From contig NW_003314275.1 of the NCBI RefSeq assembly GCF_000143415.4, positions 937,980 through 1,001,979 on the forward strand: DNA of 64,000 nt. Direction: 5' to 3'. Source of the DNA: Selaginella moellendorffii. Lineage: Eukaryota > Streptophyta > Lycopodiopsida > Selaginellales > Selaginellaceae. A program made the translations under genes and the position numbers. This document shows, piece by piece, positions 44,570 through 54,450 of the stretch. Position 1 is the stretch's first letter, and every line of letters starts with the position of its first letter. Under the pieces are notes generated by a model. That model made no database searches. It had not been told where the DNA came from and saw nothing but the letters and a program-made list of their open reading frames with translations.

Positions 44570-46750
44570 CCAGCGCCAATGCTCTCCATTCTTGGAACTA
44601 AAGCCCTGGGCCGTGCCCCCGGATAATTTCCTTGACGGCCTATCTCGAAGAGGGCGATTCCAAGAGCGTGGACGACAAGTTAAGGCCAGGGTTGTCCGGA
44701 GGAGAGTATGTGCTTGCTGAGAGCGTACCGGGTGACACGAAAGCCAAGCTGCTCAATCCGAGACCAATCTGGATCGTGAGTTTTTTTTATCGGGGTGTGG
44801 AGGATGTCCGGGTTTTTGTCAATCGTCCAGTCCAGACTCTCCAGGCGATCTTGAAGCGGCTGGAGCAAGCGTGGGACGATGAGCACATCCCGGATCGAGA
44901 GAAGTGCAACTGGTTGCGGGAGAAGATCGAGCGCAAGTATTCCAAGCAAAGGCAGATTACCATCCTCGATCGTCTCATCTAGGGGACAAAGTTTCAGAAG
45001 GAACTTAAGTGGACGGCCAAAAGGTTTGGACTGGAAGGTTGTGAGACATGAAGGAGCAAATCGCTCGGGAGCTGCGAGCCTTGTCATCGGTATGCCTCAT
45101 CGTGGCAGCTCCAACGTGCTGGGAAACGTTGTAGGAAGCCTCTGCGGCAAACATTTAGCGAGAGGGTGGCTACAGTGGAAGTGGTGATGTCAAGTACCAT
45201 CTAGGAACGTCCTACGACAGACCGACCAGGACCGGGAAGCACATCCATCTCTCGCTCGTTGCGAATCCCAGTCACCTGGAAGCTGTGGACCCGGTTGTGG
45301 CGACGACTACGAGAGGAAGAAGAACATGACGATTTTGCTTCATGGAGATAGCTTCTCTGGCCAAGGTGATGCTGCACTTGAGCGATCTTCCAAACTACAC
45401 CACCGAACAGTCGCTCCTCGCCTTACTGCACGGACGTTTCCAAGGGTTTGAACGCTCCTATCTTTCCCCTGAAAGGAGATGAGCTGTCGTCCATGCCTGG
45501 CCGCAAAATGGAGGTGCCAGTTCAAGTCGGATGTTGTGGGGTCACAATGCGATCGACGAGCCATTGTTCACTCGACCAAAAATGTACCAGGTAAGTACAA
45601 CTTTGTCTCGATTTTCTGGTGCTTGATGGATTGTTTTTTTTTTTTTTTTTTTTGGTGCAGGTCCAGAAGAAACTCGTTGAAATTGGTCATGACGATCAGT
45701 GAGGAGACCGTGAAAAATATCCATGACAAAGTGTATGCGATTTTAAGCGAAGACTACGCTCCTAAGTCACAGGACTGATATTGGACGGGCTTCATGGGTC
45801 CGGAGCAGTTGTCACGGTTAAGAAACAACGGGTAAGTTTAGTCTTTCGTCTTTGTTTCTTATATTCTGACTGCAGTGTCAAACCAGAGGTTGGCAAGAAA
45901 ATTCCTCCCTCGTTTACCCCGCATAGAGCGATCAAAAGGGTGTGTGAGCAACATGATTGAGACGGGAAGTTACAGCTGAGGCACTTGCGTTCGCAACGCT
46001 CCTTGCAGAGACATGCCGTGGTATGAAAGATACTGCCCCCTTGACCACGTTCTGCCCAATCGTGAGCAACACGTTTTTTCTCCTGTTATTCTAGATTTTA
46101 ATGCAGCTCGCTCTCGGAATATGGATTCAATGGAAAACCCGTAGTTTGGAGACGTCGTCAATGGTGCGCAGGTGATCAGTTTTTGAGCTATGGAGAAGAC
46201 AAGTGGTTGCGTCAAACAGGACTTGTGTGCATGCTGGCTGCCACACGGTTATGATGGACAAGGGCCACAACACTCGAGTGCGAGGCTGGAAAGCTTTTTG
46301 CAGGTTTGTGTGACGCGACGCTCTTTTACCTATCCCTTTATCACTCCCTTCGGAAATAGTGCACTTCTTGGTTTGTGGAGGAAAACAATGACTGAGCTTT
46401 TTCTCCAGGTACGACGAGGAAAGGAGCGCGTTGGAGCAAAGGACGTGGCTATCTGCCGCGTAGAGCAGCTGTGCCCGGTTCCTTACGATCTTCTCCAAAA
46501 AGAACTCAAGCGTAAGAAAGCTTGCGGAGCGGTTTCTCTTGTAGACGCGGATGTTGTGTGGTGCCAGGAAGAACCCATGAACATGGGCTCCTCACCTGGG
46601 AACGGCAAGGCTGTCCGTCAATCGTGGGAGCTTTGCGGAGATCCAAGTCCTCGGCCATCCGCTGCCACTGCGACTGGATTCGCGGCCGTGCACAAGATGG
46701 GGCTCTCCAAGCACAAGGCAATCACACGTTTCTTTTCGTTCTTATGATCT
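44570..46750 (+). pseudogene. 2-oxoglutarate dehydrogenase E1 pseudogene, left arm
   Basis: TCA-cycle E1 component (thiamine-diphosphate enzyme) in decayed form. Order: PPDNFLDGL (44617), SLTAYLEEGDSKSVDD, NRPVQTLQAILKRLEQAW (44820), HIPDREKCNWLREKIE, YSKQRQITILDRLI (44940), WTAKRFGLEGCET, VIGMPHRG/VLGNVVGSLCGK (45090-45150), [20 protein letters not shown] (45185), [15 protein letters not shown] (45260), HLSDLPNYTT, FTRPKMYQ followed by an intron-like gtaagt..ttgcag (45590-45660), ATAEALAFATL (45975), LRQTGLCACWLPHGYDGQGP (46205), AKDVAICRVEQLCPVPYDLL (46435) and FAAVHKMGL (46680). Frames shift repeatedly and large parts are missing. Introns are kept, so it arose by DNA duplication, not retroposition. 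Confidence 0.92.
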
Positions 46751-46979
46751 TCCAAAAGAAAGGGAGAGGTCGTAAGCTCGTTATTCTCCAAGGATTTGTG
46801 ATCTTAAGCTTGCCAGGAGTGGATAGATTTTACGCAAGTGGAAACTGAAATTTAAGAATCTGAAAAAGAAAAAAGATCGATTGTAGCAAAAAGGCCAATA
46901 TATACTGAGATGAGAAGAGATTGCAGCAAAAAATAATATATCAAATGAGAAAAAAGAAACTATAGCAAAAGAAAACACA

Positions 46980-48780
46980 CTAAGATGAGCGGTAACACGC
47001 ATCCAAACGTTGGAACTCACTCATGCCCACCTCGATCAAGCATGCTGGTTCCGGCAGTTCTTCCGCAACGGCAAACTTCTTCACAAAGGACGATGCCTTC
47101 TTCGCCTTGACGTAAAAGAGTGTCCCAGCACGTACGCCATGGCTTCCTTGGCTCCGCCTTGATGGACAGATCCATCTCCACCGCGGCCTTTGGGAGTTGT
47201 CTAGCCGAGGGAGCTTCGCCTTGATGGACGGAACCTCATGATGGACGACGGCCTTTGGGAGCTCGAACCTCACCCTCTTCTTGTTGTCCAGCCGAGGGAG
47301 CTCCGCCTCCTCCAGCTCTTGCTCCTCGAGCACTGCGGAGTTCCACCACAGTCATCCTCCCATCCACGGACACCTCGGTGCTCGAGGGGGTCCAAGGGTG
47401 CGCGTCCTCCATCTGGACGATACGCTCGATCCTGCCGATGGCGGTGGAACGTGAGGCACCGGCACGGACTTGATGCAGACGAAGACGAGGACTTGGTGAA
47501 ACGCCGGGAGGTTTGTGAGAAGATGGCTCTGTTTAAATCAGGCCTACTCCAGGAACTCGGACGATGCCAAGGCTCGGACCCGGGGTGAGCAGCCACTTCA
47601 TGGAGAACTTCTTGGAGGTGCCGTAATGCTATACGTACATGACGGCCATGAATATCATCGAGAGGACCAGTGCCGCTGATATGTAAAATGCCTCAAAGAA
47701 AAGGGGAAACGCAGCTGCCAGGAAAATGCTCTTCCTCCATATGATCATGAGTGACGAACATAACCGTGACAACGGCCAAATCTGAAAGGACAAGAACAAA
47801 TCAGGCGTTGGAAGTGAACCGGAAGCACCACATACCATATGCGTGGCCGATGAGGATTGTATTCCTGAATCTGAGTGTCACGGCAAGCATTTGACTCCGT
47901 CTGCCGGTAAATATCTTAGGATGTGTGGACAACTTTCACCCGTGGGAAGCAACCCAGAGATAAGCACTGCTTGATAATCGAGAAGGTTGCAGAAATGACT
48001 GCCTGGCTCCCGCAAGGGTGGCGATGACGAAAACTGGCCAGCATACGGTTTCTGAAGAGATTGTCAAGGCATTAGACCAGAAAGCAGGTGGCCTTTCAAA
48101 AAATTTCTTACTCGGTATGGATTTGTAGAAACTCTTCAAATGTCATCGTGATTCTTGGGGAGACATGCTGCTTGTCCCGTGTAGGCAAGAACAAGACAAG
48201 GATAGACTACACGAGTGAATGCAATGTATGGAAATCGTGTGCCGTCAGCAAAAAGCAAAGCATTTCCACACAAAAGTACCTTGATAGGAAAGTGTTCCAA
48301 ATCAGCAAACATCAGTCCCGTTCCTGAATAAAACAAGAAGAAAAAGCAATCACTGTCCAGGCGGAGTGATGATAAAGTCATGCTAAGCCACCTGTGATAC
48401 ACACCACAGAAGTCCAAGTTGTAAGGGTGACAGAGCTCGAAGGATGTTCCGGGATACAACCACGCTATCACGATGGTGCGAAAATCAAGGCAACTCTATT
48501 TATGCGTCCAGCGCAAACAGCCCGATGAATATCAAGCACGCAGCAATGTGGACCACGTCTGCAAGAACCCCATGACAATCGTGAGTGGAAAGGGAGAATT
48601 TTAGACGTACGTCATGGTGTTCGGTTTCCGTAGAGTTTATTCCAGAAACAGCAGAAAGAACTGGGAGGAGAAAAAAAGGAAAAATACGGCCGGAGCTGAT
48701 ATTGGTGGTGTAAGAACTGGTGGTCCCGAGGAGGAAGACCAATTTGAGGAACCCCTCCAGACTTTCTAGCTTGTAGGTGG
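46980..48780 (-). pseudogene. KUP/HAK/KT potassium transporter pseudogene
   Basis: Minus strand from right to left: ILRALSPLQLGLL (about 48445), GTGLMFADLEHFPIK, YIAFTRVVYPCLVLAYTGQAACL (48240-48160), [23 protein letters not shown] (48045), NTILIGHAYG, MIIWRKSIFLAAAFPLFFEAFYISAAL (47750-47670), [31 protein letters not shown] (47620-47540), [24 protein letters not shown] (47285) and VKAKKASSFVKKFAV with LIEVGM at the C-terminus (47110-47015). These are ordered KUP/HAK motifs, but stops and frame changes break every block and the N-terminal selectivity region is missing. It lies between the OGDH and Crinkler/RHS units of the left arm. Confidence 0.88.
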
Positions 48781-48814
48781 ATTAGTCTAGTAAGCCTTTT
48801 ACCGAACCGGTAAT

Positions 48815-50557
48815 ATGAGGCGACGAGGATGGTTTAGGGTTTTTGGCGAGGGAGAAATGTGGCGATGGCTGTGCCGAGGCGCTCCGCGAAGACAGCCGCA
48901 GCCCCACCGGTTTAGACCGGAACCGGCATGGGCTATAGCTGCTCTAGAGCGCACCCAGGCGAAGGTCGAAGTTTGCAATCAAGTCAAGGTGGACAAAGGC
49001 GCTCCTCCCGCACAAGCCAAGTTTTTGGATCTGCCTGACGATCTTAGCGTAAGCTGGTGGTCTGCGGGTAGACGGAACCGGAAGCTTCTACTCCGCAGCT
49101 GCTACGATCCCATCTTTAATCTCGTATGGGAGCACAATGAGGTGGAAGCGGAGCGCTTGGACGCTCCTATTGCAGGCGTAGTCTTGCTGGGGAATCCAGG
49201 GATAGGGAAGACGGGGTTTTTGTGGCTGGCGCTGTGGAAACTGCTGGCCAAGAGGCGCAACATCATCATAAAGCTCCCTACTGTGGATGACTACGTATTT
49301 GTCACTTGGAAGGACGGCCAGCTTGAGGTGGAGGAGCGCACGGAGGTCCCGAAAACACTGCCTGACGGTGGTGAAGGTGTGCCCTGGTGGTACCTGGCTG
49401 ATACGTTCATACCGAAAAGGGACTGGAGTTTTCACTGCAGGTTTTTGCTCACGTGCTCACCGAAGAAGGCCAATTACGACGAGTTTGCAAAGGCCGGCAA
49501 CGTCTGCACGCTGTTTGATCCCATCTGGACAGAAGATGAGCTTCTGGCCCTCAACGAGCATAACTTCGGGCACGATCCAGAGGATGTGAGGAAGCGCTTC
49601 CTGAAGTGGGGTGGTATTCCTCGCTACGTGCTGCAGAAGGTGGGGCCGGAAGCCCAGGCACAGATAAGCGAAGCATTAGGACTGGTGCGAGAGTTCGACA
49701 GGGTTATCAATCACCAAGCGCTATCCGAAGGCCAGAGCCACAAGGCCTTCCATATGGTTGTTGACGAGAGCACGTTCAAGTCTTTCCGTTTAGCTCCCGC
49801 CAGTCCTTACGTCGAAGAGCAGCTCATGCTCAATCTCCCGTTGCCAGGATTGAAGCGTTTCTTGTCGGTCGAGCAACCAGATGGTATCCGGGACATCCAG
49901 GGAAAGCTGCTAGAGAACTTTGTGTGCAACATCATCATTCCCAGGGGTGGTAGGATGCAATACAGGGAGCTGCAACAAGATGGGGAATTCGGGCCAGTTC
50001 TGGCAGGGAGCTACCCTCAGGTTCCTGCAAGCTATCCTCTGGAACGCAGAGGAGGAGGTGGACACGAGGCCGTTTTTCCGCGAGAGATCCGGTCAGACCA
50101 TAAGGCTGCGCTCTTCAAGCCTTCGTCAGCCAGGAATGCGGAATGGAATTTCATCGCCCACGGAGGCATATATCAGGTAACTGTCACAAAGAAGCGCGCC
50201 TTGGTACTCGGGCCAGCTGTTGAGAAAGCGCTGGACTTCCTGCGACTGTACTACGGTAAAGAGAAACAAGTCGACTTCTACATACTGGTACCGGGCTTCA
50301 ATCTGACCGCCTTTACCATTGACTGGTTCGATACCATCAAGCCAGCTGAGAGGGGAAAGAGACGCTCATGCAAGGACAAAAAAGGAATGGTTGATGAAGT
50401 GATGGACCGAATCAAGCAGCTGAACATTCGGGTGAAGGTAGTCTCGCTGGATATCGGTGACGTGTGCCCGACGTGCATGGGGGCAGGGATCATCGTGAGA
50501 AACTACCAGAGCGATATCATCTCCTCCTTGTCTTCTTTACGCATGTCGGAGATGTAA
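48815..50557 (+). CDS. Crinkler/RHS-type P-loop NTPase with nuclease-like C-terminus (intact, 580 aa)
   Basis: A single uninterrupted frame, ATG 48815 to TAA 50557. A second in-frame ATG follows at 48857 (MWRWLCRGAPRR) and is the more likely start by comparison with the other copy. Residues about 70-125: LLRSCYDPIFNLVWEHNEVEA; Walker A GNPGIGKTGFLWLALWKLLA at about 129-150; a beta-strand/Walker B-like DDYVFVTW; then FHCRFLLTCSPKKANYDEF, WTEDELLALNEHNFG, RKRFLKWGGIPRYVLQK (winged-helix-like sensor region). The C-terminal third has KAALFKPSSARNAEWNFIAH and GGIYQVTVTKKRALVLGPAVEKALDFL, like the REase-fold end of Crinkler/RHS proteins. Crinklers and trypanosome RHS proteins are secreted or nuclear effectors or selfish-element products; I infer family membership from this layout only. 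No signal peptide or intron. Role unknown. Confidence 0.75.
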   Translation: MRRRGWFRVFGEGEMWRWLCRGAPRRQPQPHRFRPEPAWAIAALERTQAKVEVCNQVKVDKGAPPAQAKFLDLPDDLSVSWWSAGRRNRKLLLRSCYDPIFNLVWEHNEVEAERLDAPIAGVVLLGNPGIGKTGFLWLALWKLLAKRRNIIIKLPTVDDYVFVTWKDGQLEVEERTEVPKTLPDGGEGVPWWYLADTFIPKRDWSFHCRFLLTCSPKKANYDEFAKAGNVCTLFDPIWTEDELLALNEHNFGHDPEDVRKRFLKWGGIPRYVLQKVGPEAQAQISEALGLVREFDRVINHQALSEGQSHKAFHMVVDESTFKSFRLAPASPYVEEQLMLNLPLPGLKRFLSVEQPDGIRDIQGKLLENFVCNIIIPRGGRMQYRELQQDGEFGPVLAGSYPQVPASYPLERRGGGGHEAVFPREIRSDHKAALFKPSSARNAEWNFIAHGGIYQVTVTKKRALVLGPAVEKALDFLRLYYGKEKQVDFYILVPGFNLTAFTIDWFDTIKPAERGKRRSCKDKKGMVDEVMDRIKQLNIRVKVVSLDIGDVCPTCMGAGIIVRNYQSDIISSLSSLRMSEM

Positions 50558-51031
50558 GTAATCTGACCAACGGGCAAGGTATGGATCGAAGTCTACAACT
50601 CTTTCAGTGTGCTTACAATGTCTAACTTGGAACAGTTTGAATTTTTATATCATATAAGTATAAATGCATTGCTAATTTAGTCTAATTTCCTCTTGCGAAA
50701 GAGCCCTCATGGCCGATAGAAATGCAATGGATAGATTCATTTTCTGATTACAAAGATCTTTTTTAAGTAAACCTGTTTGGTAGTGAATATACTTAAGATA
50801 ATGTTTTAGCAGTCCTAGTATTGGGAGTTTTGGAAGACAAACATAGAAAGTTCAAGATTTTTTATGTTTCTTTCCCCTTGATGAAGCTCACAAAAGTGAG
50901 GGTGTCAGGACCAAAACTACTCATTGTGCTCTTTACAGATGCAGGATTACTCAACGAAAGTTCTGTAGAGAGAATCTTTTCTCCGTACAAATGGGTATAT
51001 TCTTGAAATTTTCAGCTGCTTCTTTCATCAT
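50558..51031. other. Spacer at the axis of the inverted duplication
   Basis: AT-rich DNA between the convergent 3' ends of the two Crinkler/RHS copies. No gene seen; the two sides are not obviously mirror images here. Confidence 0.6.
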
Positions 51032-52560
51032 TCAAGGCACGCAAATGCCACCAATGTCCAGCAAGACTAACTTCACCTTGACATTCAGCTTCTTGATGCT
51101 GTCCATGACTTCATTAACCATACCATGTTTGTCCTTTCTCTTTTCCGGATTGATGGTATCGAACCAGTCAATGGCGAACGCCGTCAGATTGAAGAGCGGT
51201 ACCAGTATGCAGAAGTCGACTTGTTTCTCTTTGCTGTAGTACACTCGCAGGAAGTCCAGAGCTTTCTCAACAGCTGGCCTGAGTACCAAGGCGCGCTTCT
51301 TTGTTACGGTTACCTGATATATATTTCCATTGACAATGAAATCCCACTCTGTGTTCCTGGCTGAAGAAGGCTTAAAGAGCGCATTCTTATAGTCTAATAG
51401 AATTTGTTGCGGAAAGACAGCCTCATGTCCAGTTCCACTACGTTCTAGATGATACCTTGGAGCAACCTCTGGAAAGCTCCCTACCAAAACTGGCCCGAAT
51501 TTCCCCATCTTGTTGCAGCTTCCTAAACTGTAGCTTGCCACCCCTGGGAATGAGTACATTGCAGACAAAGGTCTCTAGCAGCTTTGCCTAGATATCCAGA
51601 TACCATCTGGTTGCTCCACCGACAAAAAACGCTTCAATCCTGGTAATGGGAGATTTGACAGCAGTTGCTCTTCGACGTAGGCACTGGCAGGAGCCAAACG
51701 GCAAGATGTGAACGTGCTCTCGTCAACAATTGTATGAAACGCCTTGCGAGCTGGAGCCTGGAGCATTATAATCTTGTCAAAATCTCTCACCAGTCCAATG
51801 GCACGGCTTATCTCTGCCTGGGCTTCCGGCCACACCTTCTCCAGCACGTACCGAGGCGTACCAAGGAAGCGTTTCCTCACTTCCTCTGGATCATGTCCGA
51901 AGTTGTGCTCGTTGAGGGCCAGAAGCTCATCTTCTGTCCAGACGGGATCGAACAGCATGCGCACGTTGCCAGTCTTTGCAAACTCGTAGTAATTGGCCTT
52001 CTTCGGTGAGCACGTGAGCAAAAACCTGCAGTGCAAACTCCAAGCGCAGCTTGGTATAAACGTATCAGCCAGGTACCACCAGGACACACCTTCACCACCG
52101 CCATTTAATGTGTTCGGGACCTCACTGTGCTTGTCCACTTTAAGCTGGTCGTTCTCCCAAGTGACAAATACGTAGTCATCCATAGTAGGGAGTTTTATGA
52201 TGATGTTGCCTCTTGGCCAGCAGTTTCCATAGCGACAGCCACAAAAACCGCGTCTTCCCTATCCCTGGATTCCCCAGCAAGACTACGCCTGGATTAGGAA
52301 CGTCCAAGCTCTCCGCTTCCACCTCATTGTGCTTCCACACGAGATTAAAGATGGGATCGTAGCAGCTGCGGACTAGAAGCTTTCGGTTCGGTTTCCCCGC
52401 AGACCACCAGCCTTCGCTAAGATCGTTAGGCAGATCCAAAAGCTTGGCTTGTGCGGGAGGAGCGCCTTTGTCCACCTTGACTTGATTGCAAACTTCGACC
52501 TTCACCTGCTCTAAAGCCGTTATAACTCTTACCGGATCCGGCACAGCCATCGCCACATGA
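51032..52560 (-). pseudogene. Crinkler/RHS-type NTPase, right-arm copy, two frameshifts
   Basis: Colinear with the intact copy. 52560-52195 reads to the Walker A GNPGIGKTRFLWLSLWKLL; the base pair gc is then lost at about 52205 (agaggcaacatc against agaggcgcaacatc). A second frame runs 52183-51580 (DDYVFVTWENDQLKVD to VEQPDGIW). A 1-bp loss at about 51590 precedes the third frame, 51560-51032 (SFPGVAS to LLDIGGICVP). The copy also lacks some residues (RKRFLGTPRYVL, shorter by two codons) and the last about 30 codons. Protein identity to the left copy looks high (well above half by eye). Confidence 0.88.
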
Positions 52561-52574
52561 TGCATCTATGGAAT

Positions 52575-53655
52575 TTTTCTTATGCTCAGCTTTACAGTTT
52601 TTTTCTGCTTGGACGAGCTCCATCTTGTGCACGGCCGCGAATCATGGATCGTCTGGCCGGACACCCCCAGGCTGGAAGCATGTCGCATTGTGAACGCCAA
52701 TGCCTCAGCTGTAGCCCATTCCACTCCGTCTCCCGCCTCAATGCTCACACATCCTCTCTCTATGCGGGGTAAACGGGGGAGGAAGGGTGGCGATTTTCTT
52801 GCCAACCTCTGGTTTGACACTGCAGTCAGAACACCGACACATGTAAGAAACAAAGACGAAAGACTAAACTTACCCGGTGTTTCTTAACCGTGACAACTGC
52901 TCCGGACCCGTGAAGCCCGTCCAATATCAGTCCTGTGACTTAGGAGTAGTCTTCGCTTAAAATCGCATACACTTTGTCATGGGTTTTTTTCACGGTCTCC
53001 TCACTGATCGTCATGACCACTTTCAACGAGTTTCTTCTTGACCTGCACATAAAAAAAAAAAAAAAATCCATCAAGCACTAGCAAATCGAGACAAAGTTGT
53101 GCTTACCTGGTACATTTTTGGTCGAGTGAACAATGGCTCGTCTATCTCATTGTGACCCCACAATATCCGACTTGAACTAGCACCTCCATTCCGCGGCCAG
53201 GCATGGACGATAGCTCATCTCCATTCAGGGGAAAGATAGGAGCGTTCAAACCCTTGGAAACGTCCGTGCAGTAAGGCAAGGAGCGACTGCTCGGTGGTGT
53301 AGTTTGGAAGATCGCTCAAGTGCAGCATCACCGTGGCCAGAGAAGCTATCTCCATGAAGCAAAATCGCCATGTTCTTCTTCCTCTTGTAGTCGTCGCCAC
53401 AACCGGGTCCACAGCTTCCAGGTGACTGGGATTCACAACGAACGAGAGATGGATGTGCTTCCCAGTCCTGGTCGGTCTGTTGTAGGACGTTCCTAGATGG
53501 TACTTGACATCACCACTTCCACTGTAGCCCCACCCTCGGCCTCCCAGCAAACTCGCTAAATATTTGCCATAGAGGCTTCCTATAACGTTTCCCAGTGCCG
53601 GTTCTTCTCCCTGCTGAAGAAGTTGCTTGAATGTTTGTGGAGCAACAACAAGCAT
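52575..53655 (-). pseudogene. 2-oxoglutarate dehydrogenase E1 pseudogene, right arm
   Basis: Minus-strand copy of the left-arm OGDH relic. ALGNVIGSLYGKYLA (53600), [20 protein letters not shown] (53530), [42 protein letters not shown] with intron (about 53105-53045), CQTRGWQENR (52810), TAEALAFTM and a final DSRPCTRWSS that equals FAAVHKMEL in the next frame (52640). The N-terminal third is absent (homology starts at the ctgggaaacgtt word), and about 0.65 kb present in the left copy is deleted internally. It abuts the NTPase copy directly, with no KUP unit between. Confidence 0.9.
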
Positions 53656-54450
53656 ATTAGTGACGGCATGAAGATTTCGAACAGAACGATGTCACTATGA
53701 GAGCAATGCTGATTGAGCGAGTGCGTTCAGAGGATGTTGTGAAGGTGAAAAATTCTCAAATAACAGTTGCAACTCTCCAACAATTCAGTCTTTGGCGACA
53801 GAGATGAGCATCTTCCGTCAGATGGTGAACTGCCGGTATCTTGTTGATGACATTCTGATTCACGGTTCAAATCTCGGTGACGATATTGGAGAAGGTACTG
53901 GACATTTGACAGGACGGTGACAGTGGGCTTCTTCTGAAGGAATGGAAGTTGATTCTTCCAAAGCTTTTTGCTTGGCTTCAGCAAGATCTTCATCAGCAGA
54001 CTTCTTGTTCCTCTCTTGGACAGCCTTGCTAGCCCTGAAGAAAGCAACATCTTTCTGGAAAGCAGATCTCCTTTCACCAACCAACTTTCCAAGTTCAGCT
54101 TTAACCAAAGGCTCGTCATCAGAAGAAATTCCCTCAAGAGAAGTTTAAACAATATGCCCCAACCTGGTATCAAATAAGGAGAGAGCAGCATCAGGAGAGA
54201 TTAATTGCTGGTGGATCTTCTCATCCTTCAACACAGCCTTGGGAGTCTTGATTCAAAGCAATCTAGGTATCTCACCCTTGACAAGTTTAGCTTGCAAAGT
54301 TTGATAACCATGAGTATCAACGTTCATGCATTCACACGTGTGATTTTCAGAGTAGTTATTGATAGAAGCCTGTAAGAGAGCATTACTTTGCTTCTCTCTG
54401 TCAAAAGCTTCTTTCTCAGCAGTTAAAAGTTTTTGCAAGTTCAAAATTTA
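53656..54450 (-). repeat. Dispersed gag-like repeat, copy 1
   Basis: Minus strand LISPDAALSLF (54205), GISSDDEPLVKAELGKLVGERRS and VAFFRASKAVQERNKKSADEDLAEAKQKALEEST (54090-53940), then KAVLKDEKIH and QTLQAKLVKGEIPRL upstream. The same sequence occurs at 57670-58060. No complete frame. Probably the gag end of an LTR element. Confidence 0.6.

Noticed and set aside
53041-53066. A-run inside the right OGDH copy as evidence of retroposition
   Set aside because: It lies within a retained intron (the left copy has the complementary T-run at 45634-45652), so the copies came from genomic DNA.
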